DNA of 64,000 nt, from assembly GCA_902702965.1 (NCBI GenBank), contig CACRXP010000675.1, positions 147,693 through 211,692 on the forward strand. Reading direction: 5' to 3'. The position numbers were made by a program, and so were the translations under genes. The notes beneath the pieces were generated by a model. It ran no database searches and had not been told where the DNA came from. It saw only the letters and a program-made list of their open reading frames with translations. Each line of letters begins with the position of its first letter. Position 1 is the first letter of the stretch. Shown one piece after another: positions 11,216 to 24,094 of the stretch. The stretch is from Spirometra erinaceieuropaei (lineage: Eukaryota > Platyhelminthes > Cestoda > Diphyllobothriidea > Diphyllobothriidae).

Positions 11216-11797
11216 GCCTGCACTACCCTGATGGGAGTCGGTGAGGGAAATTACCTCATACGCCCTTCGTCCCTCCCCCTTGACTGACTAGTGTTTATGC
11301 TGAGCGGCCTCAATCATACGCCATGGGTTTTCACCGTAATCGTAACCTGCTCACCTAAACTAGCCTCACCCCTGCCTACCATTCCCGCCAGCGTGGTTGA
11401 TCCACGTGCTCTGGCGATTGTGTAGCTGTACTGCGTGTTTGCCATAGTCTGCTTTCTTATTGAGGCGTTCGCAGTTGAGAGGGGGACCATGAACCTCGTG
11501 GCGTCATCACACTGTGAATATTTCAACACCGTTAACTTGTAGCCTTTTATTTCGGAAGGACAACGTCTAAGCCTAAGCGCATTTTTAACATCTGCTCTCA
11601 CTAGATCAGTACGTCTGTATGGTGAAAATGCACTTTAATTTGTAGTAAAACAAAGGGTAGCCGAGCCAGTTAGGGTTGGAACACAGGAGGAAGATGGTAG
11701 CAAGAATAACCTGATATTGTGACATTTCTACAGTTAGCATATTTAAACACTTGGCTTCGCTTAAGTTGACCCACACCTCAACTGAGTCAAGCTAAAT
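11216..11797. other. Between PLE relics, nothing assigned
   Basis: A minus-strand 95-codon open frame (11314-11601) lies here with no recognisable motif. The segment may be 3' sequence of the GIY-YIG relic on its left, but I cannot show that. Confidence 0.3.
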
Positions 11798-12055
11798 TCC
11801 ACAAATATTCTCATGTTAAACTTGAAAAGTCATGTTGGCAAACACGTGTTTTAGGCACTTCTTCGTCAGACCAGTATTGTTACATGGAGGAATGAAAATG
11901 TACAAAATTAACAGTCTCTGATAATGAAGTCCAGTTCGAGTTCGAAAGCTAAGACCAATAAATCAACCGTCCCAATGATCGTGCCTTCGTCTTCTTTTAA
12001 AATTAACAGTGTTTATAGATGTCTCAAGGGCTATAAAGTCATTAACACACATAAT
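11798..12055 (-). mobile_element. PLE group 1 relic: inverted 3' tail
   Basis: This aligns with the minus-strand 3' tail of the young PLE (58633-58800), from tccacaaatattctcatgtt through the hammerhead region to gtcattaacacacataatt. It is interrupted by an 83-bp insertion flanked by aaaattaacagt (11904-11915 and 11999-12010). At about 12055 it abuts, in opposite orientation, the C-terminal coding relic that follows. The divergence shows an old insertion. Confidence 0.82.
11835..11874 (-). ncRNA. Degenerate hammerhead ribozyme motif
   Basis: On the minus strand the core CTGACGA (plus 11863-11869) is intact and the stem III palindrome ACACGTGT is kept. The conserved G of the GAA core is T here, and the residue at the cleavage position is T rather than the A of the young copy. 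Stem I (accag with ttggc) is mismatched. The G substitution should abolish catalysis, so this is a dead copy of the motif at 58670-58709 and 61300-61339. Confidence 0.6.
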
Positions 12056-12528
12056 TGACGCTCAACTACAGCGATTACGGGGACATTCCCCGCGGCGAAT
12101 TTAAGTGCATGTTTTACATTTGGAAGGTAAAGACAGATTAAAGTTGGCGGCCACATCAATGTGCGTTTAGTCATACAACGAGACGCCTGGTAAAGAGGGT
12201 GCGTGAACATATACCAGCCTGGCTAGACAGAGGTGAGGCCCGATCGATTTCGAGTTTCATTCTCGTACATTTATTCGATACGAATCGCCGAGTCGATGTC
12301 AAGGAAGCATTTTAGATTGTATACTGGACACCAACAAGCTTCTCTAAAGGCCTACGCCAACAGATATTAACAATGGGCGAGGCAGTGGCTATGCGGCTAA
12401 CGAACCCGGTGTTATGCTGTCAGAAAACCCTGACACAAACGCTTTCCCTGCCATGGCTAACGCCAACCTCAAGTGATGACGACATGCCGCCTCAGATCCC
12501 TAATTACAGCGATGAGTATGATGAATAA
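12056..12528 (+). pseudogene. PLE group 1 relic: linker and GIY-YIG domain
   Basis: The + strand matches the young PLE from the linker before the endonuclease (gaatttaagtgcatg, ggtaaagacag, ccacatcaatgtg) through most of GIY-YIG. Recognisable peptides include REHIPAWLDRGEARSISSF, FSKGLRQQIL, EAVAMRLTNPVLCCQKTL and TQTLSLP. A deletion of about 40 bp removes the YIG signature itself, and there is an in-frame stop before IVYWTP. It lies head-to-head with the inverted tail at 11798-12055, the same relative layout as the young element. It encodes nothing functional. Confidence 0.85.
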
Positions 12529-15500
12529 GTTAACTGCGCGAAATAAGTTTGTCAGACGTATCTACCATTATAATTGTTGCCATAGCACAAGCGAAAAGAA
12601 ATGGAGAAGTTAGGCAGGAGTTACTGATAGCACTCGAGCTAGCACCTCTATCCTTCAGCTTCACCGGTACTGAGCGTGGGTGTGTGGGATGACTAACAGG
12701 ATGACCGAGAGTCTGAAGGGCTTCTTCTTAGCGCGGCCTTCATGGCACCTTCGCGCAAATAAGATCCGAGCCGCCCTTTTGGCAGCCTGTAGTATGGAAT
12801 AGGTCGGGTGCATGGCGCGCGTAAGTTGGTCGTTTAACTTTGTTAGCCGCTGTGTCGACGCCCACTTTCAGCTGTCTAGGTATAATTTTGCGATCGGAAC
12901 AGAGTGGGCGAGGAAAGAGGGACTTTGGTACGTGCTATACAAATCTTTCCTCATTATAAACTGGTTCCCTAGCAAGTAAATAGTGCTGCACTGATACCAC
13001 CGCAGCTGCCTTAAAGCCTACAGCAAGCATTTTAAATTGATGCTTCCTAAGAGATAAGTAAGGAACCGAATGCACTTTTTGCCTTTAAATGTTTAGAGGT
13101 TAGAAATTGGGCGTGTGCTTTAACGTACTCTTGAAAACCGATAAAATAACACAGAAAGGCCTCTAAAAACCCTAGATAGATGGGAGTCGCATTAATTTAG
13201 TGCTTCTTAAACTTGCATAATGAAATGTGCCTAATGACTCGAGGGAGTTTTTACAACAGTACATCATATAAACAGGAAACCTGTAGCCATAAGACACGCA
13301 TCTGCGCTTCTAAATCCTCTAATTTCTGAGTAACTGAGACGTGTCCCCTAGCTATACATGTATAATCGATATTTCCTGAATAAGCTTCCAATTTACACAG
13401 CCCTGTAAAAGAACCACAATTTTTGTTATCAATCCATCTAGCGCATCTCAAGTATTCAACAGGTTATCAGAAATGTACTGAAGCTAGCAGAAAATACGGA
13501 GTAAACCGTAAGAGCGGACCGTGGCTTATCGAAGTTAATGTATTTTATCGGACATTAAAAACGGTCCTGATGATCAATTTGTTCGGGTTTAACCATTGAG
13601 TTCTCATTACATTCGCACTGCCTAATACAACTCTGAGCGGGATTAGGTGTACCAGTTCTTTTGAAATATAGACATCACACAGCCAAACTGAAAGTCAATC
13701 CAGAAGACTATGTAATCGGCATTGTTTCGTTACTGCTATTTGGACGAGCAAAACTTTGAGGCTAAAATTTAACTCTGAATATTCAGCTAGCGTACAAATT
13801 TTAGAATCTGTAGATGCACAGAGTTCAGAAAAATGGCTTCCTTGTGTAGAGGAGTCGAAGAAATTCTTTGCGACTAAAGATCACTGCTATTTAAACGAAA
13901 CATTAAAAACGCATTATTGCCTTCTTGCCGTGGACTGTAGTATGATAGAAGAAAGAAGGACACCACGGGCAATCGGTGCGAGGAATTTAAAGGGCTACGA
14001 TACACGAAAATAAAACGAGGTTTTATTCAACTGCGCTCTCCAAATGGATTTCATGTCACAGCAGACATTTACTTGTGTCTGCATAGAAACTACATATTTG
14101 AGGCTGCGTCAGAGACCGCATCGAAATCCCCGTGAAAAATTGGTTTCCTTAGAAAACGAAGTCGATGATGGCGACGCAAGAGAAGTCTGACGTCACTGTT
14201 TACTGTTTTATGAAAAATCACTCAGCATTTTAAATACTACTCAGCGCGCTTTTTGCAAATAATGTGGATGCCCGAGAGGGAGCATGGAAAAAGTGCTTAA
14301 AAATGCAGGAGAACTGCAGTCGGCATGTCCCTCTATGTAGGTGGGAATGTGAATTGATAAAGTCCTTTGAGATAAAAGTACAATTAGGTTGTTCCATCCT
14401 AAACGGCGAGTGCGTTCAGCGCAGCCTTTTAGGACTAAAATCTGTCATCGGGTCTTATAAACTAACCAATAAAATTCTACTTTTACTGGGCTCCAGGCTG
14501 TGCTTAAGACATTTGCAAATGTACCATAATTCGTTTCCAGGTTAAATCGGCAACATTATTATTTGACAAGACAAAATACGTTAAACAGGGCAGTAATAAG
14601 TAGTCCCAAGGCTTACACCTCACCTCGGTTTCTCCGTAGGGACATGCGAGCATCATAAGAGTGATTAATTGAGATGTATCATGCAACGCTAAACCGTTAA
14701 ACAAAATATGGCCAAATGTGCATGGTATTCGGAAAAGGGGGCTTTAGTTACGGCACACGCGGACCACTTCGGTTCACTCTCATTTGGTATAACACTTAGA
14801 CTTGGTTTGCTAACTAGCTAGCACAAATCCGGAGTTCTAAAAAACCTTGTATACAGGACACGGCGACAGTTTGACAATCTCAGGCGACGACGTAAACCAC
14901 GTGCCCATGGAGTGGCGTAAACTCAGTGACTTGCGCGTGACGTGCTTTATAGTGAATCAGGATTATGCCGCACCCTGTTCTCCCTCAACCACTTTGCTTT
15001 AATGACAGCACAATATCAAGATGGCCGAAGGTGGTCATCGGTCTGGTGGCTGACAAAGCTAAGCAACCGGTCAGCGGATGCCACGCACACGACCTGTTCC
15101 CCACTACATGTAACAAGCTTCCAAAGGGACGTTTCATATCTCATACCAAGGGTAGTATCATAACGAGGGTAGTCAGAATAAGTCGCTGCAGCCTTGTTGT
15201 CAGTTCTGTGAAGAATCAAATCGAAATTCACATGGACGTTCTTCTAAGCCTCTACTTTTAGTGCGTCATGGTAGACTTAAGCACGACGGATTCGCTGTAG
15301 TAAGGAATGGGTTAATGTGCGTTGGCGATGGATTCCTCGTTGTCGACATCACTTCTCCTTCCTCCTGCGGTGCACCAGACAACTCGCATATTTGATACAG
15401 GAGAGGTATATGGCGTGTTAAGAAGAAGTGTCGTACATATGCGTGATGTGGAGTAAATTCATATAGTAGTTAATGTATGTCGTGATCTGGCCCCCACGTC

Positions 15501-18500
15501 ACAGTTGTGCGACCATTCCAGATTCGTCGAAGTGGTTGGATGGACGTTAAATGACTTCATGCCGACTGATATACCCCGGCACAGACACACTGCCGACAAT
15601 TGCTATGCATGTAGATATGACATATGTGATGACATATGAAGCTGTTAACTCAGGTTCGGTCATGGCGGCAAAGAGTCCTTATAAGCACTACACCGAACAC
15701 CCCTGTCGAACGCATAGATGAACCTTGTGGATACTTCTATTTTGCTCCCATCCCGGCAACCAGCTCTAAATGCGGCTCCACTAGGCAGTGCTCAGCACGG
15801 CGGCCACACACCAATAACTGCCTTTAACGAGTGGATTAAACCAGAAGAGTGTGTCCAGCACGTGCGTCTTCACACCCTGTAGTCCCTGAAATAACCCCCA
15901 CCCTTGATATCCCCCTCCACCAGGCATCAATGTCCTACGAAGGGGGCGATATGCAATCCCGCAGGCGGTCCAGATCGATTCGGGCCGTCCTCTTACCGTA
16001 AAAGCGTCTTGACACACCGAGGAATCTTTCACAATCAAAAGGTATTTTGTAGACCAAAGGTCAACACTAACCGCCCACAACCGCTATGCGCAGTCACCTA
16101 ACGCCCTAATAAGACTAGACCTTGTCTTCGCCTTGTTTGTTATGCTGATTTTTGCCTGCTTTTCGTCTTTAGCCGTTATTAATTAAAAAAACTGTTTACC
16201 GTAATTAGATCTCCTGGTGACAACAGTCAAATTCTTCTCATCAGAGAGGGTTGAAAAAGGCAGGAAAAACGTTTCTGGGTTGTTCACTAAAATAAAGAAG
16301 TTGTGCATTCTGAAGTCGGAATTTGTAGATATAAAGATATTCTACGCCTATACTACAGCTGCAATCCGTAGTTACATGGCAAAAATTTGTAAGTGAGGAC
16401 ATCTACGAACCTTAAATAACTTCGGCTAATAGATATGACGAGAGACAAACCTAAGATGTCTGCGCAACGGTCAGAGGTTACGTCACATGAAAATCTCTTC
16501 AGGACCGTCGTGCTACGTATCAGACACAAAAAAACTTAATTCAGGTGGAATACGAAGAAGACGAGGACAAAAAATAAAGAGGGGTGGGGGGCCAAATCTA
16601 AAAGAACAAGTAAACGGGGAACAGAAAAGCCTAGTATTGTTGTTGTTTGACGACACGTGTCAGAGTTAATCACGCGAACGACAGTTATTCCCATACAACG
16701 CGGCGTCAGAGCGTGTAATACAACCTGGGTAATTCCATAGGTTATTGTTCAAACTTTGACTCACAAATGGACGCTTGATTTTTTGTGAAGTGTGAAATGT
16801 AAATAGGCAACCTGGTGGCAGTCTCACTTGTGACGTGCAGTTGCTACTTTGTTCGACTGAGATCCCGTTGCATATTTTTACGCTTTACACAAGTTGTTGA
16901 TCTCAAAAGTTCCTTCTAAACCATCTCGGATGACGGACCCCTTTGTCAACAACCGACGATTGCTGCGCGGGAGAGGGCATATTACTTATATAAGACACCG
17001 GTTTTTAAATAGGGACAAGCGAACAGTAAAGTGTAGACCTTGCGGAAAGCTGTGATTTTGGACAGAGTGAAACTAACCAAGCACGTAATTTTTGTGCTCA
17101 TAGGCAACGACCACGGGCTTGCAGTTCAAAGTACGATAGTTTTTTTGCGTGTCACCTGAGGCGTTTGGGGTATTTGCGCAATCCGTACGGTTAGTTGATG
17201 TATGTGTTTCTAAATGCCGATTGCGTGAATCATCAAAGCAAAGAAACCCAACATTCTGATTTATCGTATTGGTGTGAGTATTGCTGTGGATTTGGCAACT
17301 CAAAAAATCGGCCTACTTTTATCCTAACTCTGCGATAGCAGGTATTCCAAGGTGAGGTTGTCTTAACAGTGGAATGTTCGAAAATTCGACAGGGAACGTA
17401 CTCATTTCGTGCTGGCGCGTACCTACGAGAAGTTATCAGACTGTGAACCGATTGGCCTTGCATAAATTACTACTGTGACCCGCCTATGTTAGAAGTAAAA
17501 TTTTCTCAAAAAATTAAAATCAATTTAGTCTAATTTGTGAACGAATATTTGCCCCGTTGTTGAGACGACTAACCGTTCTATGCTTTACAGAAGTAATAAT
17601 AAAAGGTGACGTAGGAGTAATTACAAGGCCTTGTGGCAGTTTTTCGTGCATATGTTGTCCTTCGATTGGTGTTCGCCCTGAAATCTGTTTTACTGAAAAC
17701 CAGGTAATCAAATATAATTACTACTCAAGTTTAAACTGTCGGCTCAAAAAGACGGGGTTTTATGGGAGACAGATTTCAAGGATGTGCAAATAAAGAGGGC
17801 AGGCTTGATAGGGTGTCCGCAAGAGAAAAAGGCCCTGACGCGAAGCACCCAGAATAATTCCTTCCCAAAAATTATTAACATCACCCGAAACCTCACCCGT
17901 CAGATTCGCTGTCGCTTTAGCGGACAGCGATCATTTTCCACTCAATTCAACTTCAGATTAATTCAAAATGTTAGTTTATCATACGGTGTTCTACAAAGTC
18001 ACCTTCCGTAAGCTCGAGTTTTATCGTCCCACCGAAATGATATGACCTTGTACACTATAAGATAATTTGGGTACAAAGGCTTTAGGATATTCATCACAGG
18101 CTGTAACGTCCCTTGAACTGTCCAGAGCTTTTTGAACGATGTGACACTTTTGCAGCGCGGGTCCAGGATGAAGATGGTGTGACCGCGTGTCGGCGAAAAT
18201 AACCAGTGTTCTGTCCTCACTTTCCCGGCGACCTCTCTCCCGCCGTTACCTTCGTTACCGTACCGTATTCCCCACTCTACATAGGCACTGACCACGGCCA
18301 CACCCCGCAGTTGCCGACAGTGCTGCATTCCCCACCGGTTGTCTAGCTGATATTTAAGTATCACCTCTTTATCCAGACGGATCATCACATCTGCTGTAAT
18401 TCAAATCCGCCTTGTGTCGTTTAACATTTTCCTGTGTATCTATCTCGATGGTCTTAGTATACGCATCCGCACCGTTTGACTTTTTCTACTGTCAGTTTGG

Positions 18501-19249
18501 ATGAGATCAATGACCCGTTTATCAACTCTCTTCAGATCAGATTAGTCTGAAATTATATCTAGTGCTCCATGTTACCCCGTGTGTGCTACCCTGAATGCCT
18601 TCGGCCGCTACAAAGCTGCTTTGTAGTCTAGTTGCCAGTGGGAACGTAAAGACAAGACTTGAAAATTAGTTAACGGGAAGGAGACTGAGTCCACCATCGC
18701 GGACCGTTATAAATGAGGGCGTTTGACGCACGAGAGATGCCGTATTTACAAAATGCAGTTTCCATGCCACCTTATGCCTGTCAAAATTCTGGCTCCTGTA
18801 TTTAGGTCAAACTGCCGTATATGGCGCGGCGGTTGCTTTATCAACCGCATCTGAGTAGTTAATTGCCCCAATTTAATCGCCAGCTTTGGGTATTGGCATG
18901 ATAATCGCGCAGCCATTTGGTTCATTCAATACTGCCACTGACTCGGAAGAAGATGAGTTCGTTGGAACGAGGAGCCTATTGGCCTGACATTTCGGATTCC
19001 CAATCGCGCAGTCGCAGAAAAGCGTAGTAGAGACACAAAAAGCGCAGTGTTTATGGCCGTGCAACCACATGTTTACTATTAGCAGCATCCGCGTTCAACA
19101 TTGGGACTCGTAGTTGATGCGACGAGTGTTTGTTAGTCCTCACCCAGGTGGTTAGTCGCCACGATTTCACCACCGGTTTTTATTCTTGTCGCGATGATCA
19201 ATCGGCAACTCGGGCCGATATCATTGGAACTGTCGACTACCCGCGTCCT
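12529..19249. other. 6.7 kb with no recognised gene or repeat
   Basis: AT-rich, unstructured sequence. The longest frames (15781-16080 minus, 17999-18388 minus, 14965-15261 plus) have no domain signature, no splice support I trust and no internal repetition. Short features are an AT-rich palindromic patch at about 15605-15635 and a purine-rich stretch at 16540-16640. No SINE, LINE or tRNA signal was recognised. Confidence 0.4.
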
Positions 19250-19605
19250 CACTCCAGGTAAAGTCTCAGAATAGAATCTGAAGCCAGAAGGTCATTGAGC
19301 TTGTTGCCTGATTGTGGGCCAGAAAACCATGACTCAGGCAGTTGGCAGCTCACACGGTTGTCAACTCTTTCGAGAATTTCGGCCTCATCGAACTCAAATA
19401 TGTGGCCGATTCCAGTTGAATGAGCCGCGAGATGAGAGCTGGCGTCGTTCCTCCTCACTACTGCAGCGAGTTTGATTGTCCACGTTCGGAGTAATCTTTC
19501 GCTTGATCCTCCGTAATTGTTTTTTCCGCAAATGCATCAGATCAAGTAACCGACTCGCGACTTCTCCTGTCCTGTTAGTGGATCACTCGACCTCACGAGA
19601 TGGCA
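19250..19605 (-). pseudogene. PLE group 2 relic: GIY-YIG domain
   Basis: Minus-strand frames match the nested PLE at 48.8-49.6 kb almost residue by residue. SDPLTGQEKS then GYLI-CICGKNN corresponds to KDPLPRHETSGVVYRIWCSC. RRNDASSHLAAHSTGIGHIF then FDEAEILERVDNRVS corresponds to the stretch after the catalytic motif. The residues at the YFGET position are lost and a stop interrupts the start of the domain. The upstream continuation lies at 20105-20240 across a GC-rich insertion. Non-functional. Confidence 0.82.
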
Positions 19606-20104
19606 CCTGATGGTTAGGTAGCGGGCAGCCATCATGACCGGTCTGTTGTCATTGTTCAAAACCTCGCTGCCTCAAGGTCATTCACCCTTTTGCAGTGAGC
19701 CGTTCCAGACGCGCTGACCTGAAGTCACACGACCAACAGCTCGGGCATATCTGCATCCGCACAGCCGCAGCTGCCCATGCAGCCACTTATACGCACCTCC
19801 CTCCTGCAACCGCAACCTAAGCCACTGGGACACCACCCCTCGGCAAATGCAACACACACTGACTGGCCACCACTTGAGCTTGGCCCACGTAGCCTACAAA
19901 AGCGGCTGCCACCACTGTCACAGGGAATCTCAGGCATGACTGGACGCAGTCAACACCAGCCCTGGCTTCGCCTGTGGCCACTGCCGCCTGAGAGGACAAC
20001 TCCGGGTTCTGTGCACAATAAACCCCTCATTCTGGTGCCTCTTGTCTTCTCCTTCCAACACTAGGATTTGGCCTAACGATAGTAGTGCTCTGAGTACAGA
20101 CATA
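19606..20104. mobile_element. About 500 bp GC-rich insertion inside a PLE relic
   Basis: In the intact relative the two flanking PLE pieces are only about 16 codons apart, so roughly 500 bp has been inserted. The insert is GC-rich, rich in ccacttgagcttggcccac-like phrases, and ends with aataaacccctcattc. The phrase resembles gccacttgaacttgccccac at 38594-38613 in the 5' part of the Helitron. I could not define its ends or a target-site duplication, and the element type is unknown. Confidence 0.5.
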
Positions 20105-20240
20105 CACACTCACGCCGCTTGGACGCTACAGTTGCCTTGGTTCTGTTGGCGAAGTCACTTTTAAGTGGTGTGAGAAGGCGGCTGACGGTTTCGAAGACAT
20201 CCTTCATGTACTTGATGGCGAGCCCAATTGCCGGGTAATC
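20105..20240 (-). pseudogene. PLE group 2 relic: region before GIY-YIG
   Basis: The minus-strand peptide SWRDDYPAIGLAIKYMKDVF then ETVSRLLTPL matches FWRAIPYIKNVSEAVSRLLA in the nested PLE. This places it just upstream of the GIY-YIG piece at 19250-19605 in the same element. The join is broken by the GC-rich insert. Upstream reverse-transcriptase sequence is absent, so the original insertion was probably 5'-truncated. Confidence 0.72.
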
Positions 20241-23200
20241 GTCACGCCAAGAATCAACAACGGTAATGAAATCATGACGGCTAACAACTTGAGCGAGAAT
20301 TAGCAAGCAATCATCGCACCAACTACGAGCCCCAACGACGGAGACGGGTACTTCTAGTAGAAGGCTTGTGGTTGCAGGATAACAACATCCTATAAAGACC
20401 GAGCTTCTTGTGCCTTCAGTGTCCTTATCCGAGACTCTCTATGGTGGTGGGTCCGGCTGGGAATCCGAAGGTCAGGCCGATGAGGTTCTTGTTTCAGTGA
20501 TTGCATATTCGTCTTCTGAACTGCTTTCTAAAACTCCCCTATTCGCTTCTATCGGCAAAACTGCCATAGGTTACATTGTTCACCATCGCACTCTCTGCAC
20601 GATTAACTACTCTGCCCAGGCAAAAACTGAGGCCTGAATATGGAAGGGATATCACTGGATTTGGTGGAAAACTGTTGACTCGACAGCCATGAGTTAAGAA
20701 GCTTAAGACTCGTATGGGTATCAGTCCTTGAGGGAACTTTGGCCTTGTTACGCTTAACGGCGCGATGGGGTTCCGTCGGACAAGCTACGACTTAAGAATT
20801 GACGCCATTTCTTCCCGCTGCTGCGTGTTTAAACATCCACATCCAACATAATTTCTCAGTTTCTTCGACACAACTGACCTGCCCGTAAGTGTAGTAGTCC
20901 CCATAAACGACTTCGAACACTTCACACCGCGTAAGTTTTCTTCTGTTTCCATTATTTTGCAAGGAGCGGGAAATCAAACAATCTTTGAGCCAACTAAGAA
21001 CATCTGCAGTGAACGTGGGAGCCACTATTTGTGTGGATAGGAATGGTAACTGTTTCCTGTAAATACCGCGCTGTCTCTGCGTGCTGACATTTTTAGACAT
21101 CGATGTCTTTCACAAGGTCGAGTGTGAAGCTGAAATGGTAGACAAATAAATTCCTTTTCAAATGATGGGGTCTCATTCCCTGTGACGTAGTTTTGGGCGT
21201 TTCTTCGCAATCTAGGGTTCTGATGGTTCAGATTCCTTTGATAAGCAGTAGTCGATGGAGTGAAAACTAAAACGACTTTGGACAGTGTTTTTTGAATGAA
21301 ATGGCGGCAATCACACTTCACTCTCCACCAGAATATACAATTCATTTGGAACATGCGTCGAATAAACGGCTTTCGCTGTTCGTCTCTTATCGTAGATAAA
21401 TGATGTAAAACAAAACCAAACCGATTTGAAGAATATGTCCCGTGTCTACTTCGGCAAAAGTTCCCATGCCTAGCACAGGCCTTTGCGAAGGACGCTGAAT
21501 AGAACCTGGCGCACTGCTTCAAAGTTGATGATTAGTGAGCACCCAGAAGGCATATGAAACCTCGTAAGGCCTGCTCCTTTTTAAGCAGCAGCGGAAAATC
21601 AGCGAAATACGTATTCGGACTCCAAGTCGGTGCTCGCTCTGGCAGAACGGCCAAATACAGTTTCTGACTGGATATTGCTGGAGAAAAGTAACTCTACTCC
21701 TTTCAAAGAAGTGGGTCTCTGGCTATTTACATTATTTCCCATTGGAAGGGCAGTGACCTTTAATGCAGCCTCTCGTCAGCAAAATCACCGACAATCAAAT
21801 CGAATTATTCTATTAGACGAATTTTGGTGAGAGATTCAGTTCAATTATTTTACTTATGTTTCGTCCCACTTAAGCGGGTATAGGCGGGAGGACATTTGTC
21901 GAAATTTCGATAGGGAGCCTCGCATCCTTCCTTTGAAAACAAGCATCCCAGTATCTAGCAAATGCTCATTTTTCATGGATCTGTGAGCGTAAGTCAGGGA
22001 AAATTATCAGGCGAACGGAGTCCAATCGTGTCATTTAATAGTTACAAGGTTGATTGTGGCAGTAAACACTCTTTTCATCGGAATGTGACTTCAGGAATAC
22101 TCCAGAGATGCATAGTATGAAGTTACTGCGCAAAACCTTCGACATCGGTATTTCATTAGGTGAGGCGGTTTACATGTCCACGCCATACGGAAGGCTTTAG
22201 AAAGGGATGATTCTTTGCGGTCAACAACGGTATGTGAAATATTTGTCGAATGCTTTGCTTAAAAACGTCATAAATCGTTGTCTTAACGGGAGCTCACGAA
22301 AGGGTGGTCGTTAGGAGCGCCCGAGAGTTACCGCAGCATTATTTCTGGTTTGACTCTGGAAAATAAAAAGCAGATCCATCCGACGATACTCGTCTGTGGG
22401 TACTCTGCGGGCTGCTGAGGTGTTGTCTTGCTATAAAACATGGTTGAGCTATCTTAAACTCGACGCATCTGCACTGAGCGACATATGTGAAACATTCGTC
22501 TAGCTCCACCCAGCAGTAGTTTATGTGTGCGGCAAACAGTCGCAGAAGGAGACAGCAAACCCCGTCTCTGTGTGCCTAAATGAGTGCAAATGTACGACGC
22601 CATCAGCACACCTACTTCACCTGTCTGAGAGTGACCCACTCCCTCATAATCCACGAATTTGTTTTGTTTCCTCATATCGCACCGGTTAAAATGTACTTTT
22701 AAGTCCCTGCCCATCCTCTTGAACTCATGTGCACGCCCGAGTTTGTTGCCTATAACTCTTCAGGTGATTCCTGGAGTTCTGATTACTATTCAGAGTATTA
22801 AGGACCCCAATGTCACTTTATATTATAATGAGAAGTGTTTCACTTGATACTGCGCCTAGTAAGCACATTCGCAAGTCTCGGTGACGGGAACACGGAGGAT
22901 ACGGTGTCTTTGGTTTTGTTTTGTACTCACGGCTCTCTCTCTCTCTCATGACTAATTATGACATTTTATCTAACCACTGAGGTCCTACACTGCTTGCATT
23001 AGAAAGCGCGTGATTCTTATTGTTATGAGAGACTGACTCTTCAGAAGTCGGTACGGTAATACGGGTGCTTGAGATAGCGACTGTTTACTCCCGGTAGTTT
23101 TTTAATTTTTCACTCCATCTAATTTTTACTCTGAAAAATGGTTTAGTAAGCTTTCGAGACGACTTTTTGGCCCGCATTGCACGCCCTTTCATCGTGTTGA

Positions 23201-24094
23201 TTTTGGAAAAAAAGTATTCGTTAAAGTAAACGCTTTGTTATTCATAGTAAACTTTATTTCCAATCATTCTTTTGCGGTAGGTTGTGCGCGACTGAAAAGG
23301 GCATCATGTGAGTAGAACTAAAGGTTTCGTCAGTAGATACAAGTAGAGTGCTTCTTCAGCTGCTTCTCAACTGAGTTCAGGATTCCTGGCACTCCGCTGC
23401 TTTCGATTACGTGCTGGTTTGAATGCCGCGCCCACCGCCAGATAAACCTGTCAGATTTTGCTTCAGGCAAGAGTGTACAAACCGCCCGCAATCCTCGAAA
23501 CGGAAGCTTCCAGAAACGTCAAATTAATCACAAGAACGCCGCGTCACAATTCACGATACCTTCAGCGTAGTACGGACATTTGAGTGCAATTCATGGTGAT
23601 CATAGGCCTAGACTGCGAATCCCCAAAGTTAGACTACTAGAACTCTTGTTCCAACCATCGTGTCTTCTCCTTGCCAGCAAGCTTAGAATTAAATTCTGAT
23701 TTGTAGTACATAACGGAAGTCAATAAATTATGCTCAATTTCAGATCATCACACACTGATTATTCCGTACTCACAACCTTTAAGTCACGCTAGTTCCTTTT
23801 ATGAGTTTACGGTCGACAAGATTGGGCAGTTGATTGAAACTGTGGGCGGTGGGAAATCCTGCAGGGTTGTACGTCATCGATTCTGTTCCACGAAAATGTT
23901 GTTTGGCAGAACTATTTATGGGTCAAAATGTTGTTACCCTAAGGCAGGTCTGCAATGGTCCTCAAAAACCATTTTTCAGGGCACTTGAGATAAGGCATAA
24001 CAGCTGGGTGGGTGCACAGTTGAAAGAGTCCAACATCTTATTGTGAGGAGCAGGTGAAAGTAGGTGTGGGAATCTAAATAGTTTGGTGACAGAC
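20241..24094. other. No assigned gene; two adjoining minus-strand frames
   Basis: The minus-strand frames 21025-21522 (165 codons) and 20792-21100 (102 codons) overlap in different phases. They are the longest unexplained frames here, but neither contains a domain I recognise. A (CT)n run lies at 22933-22947. Nothing else was recognised. Confidence 0.35.
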
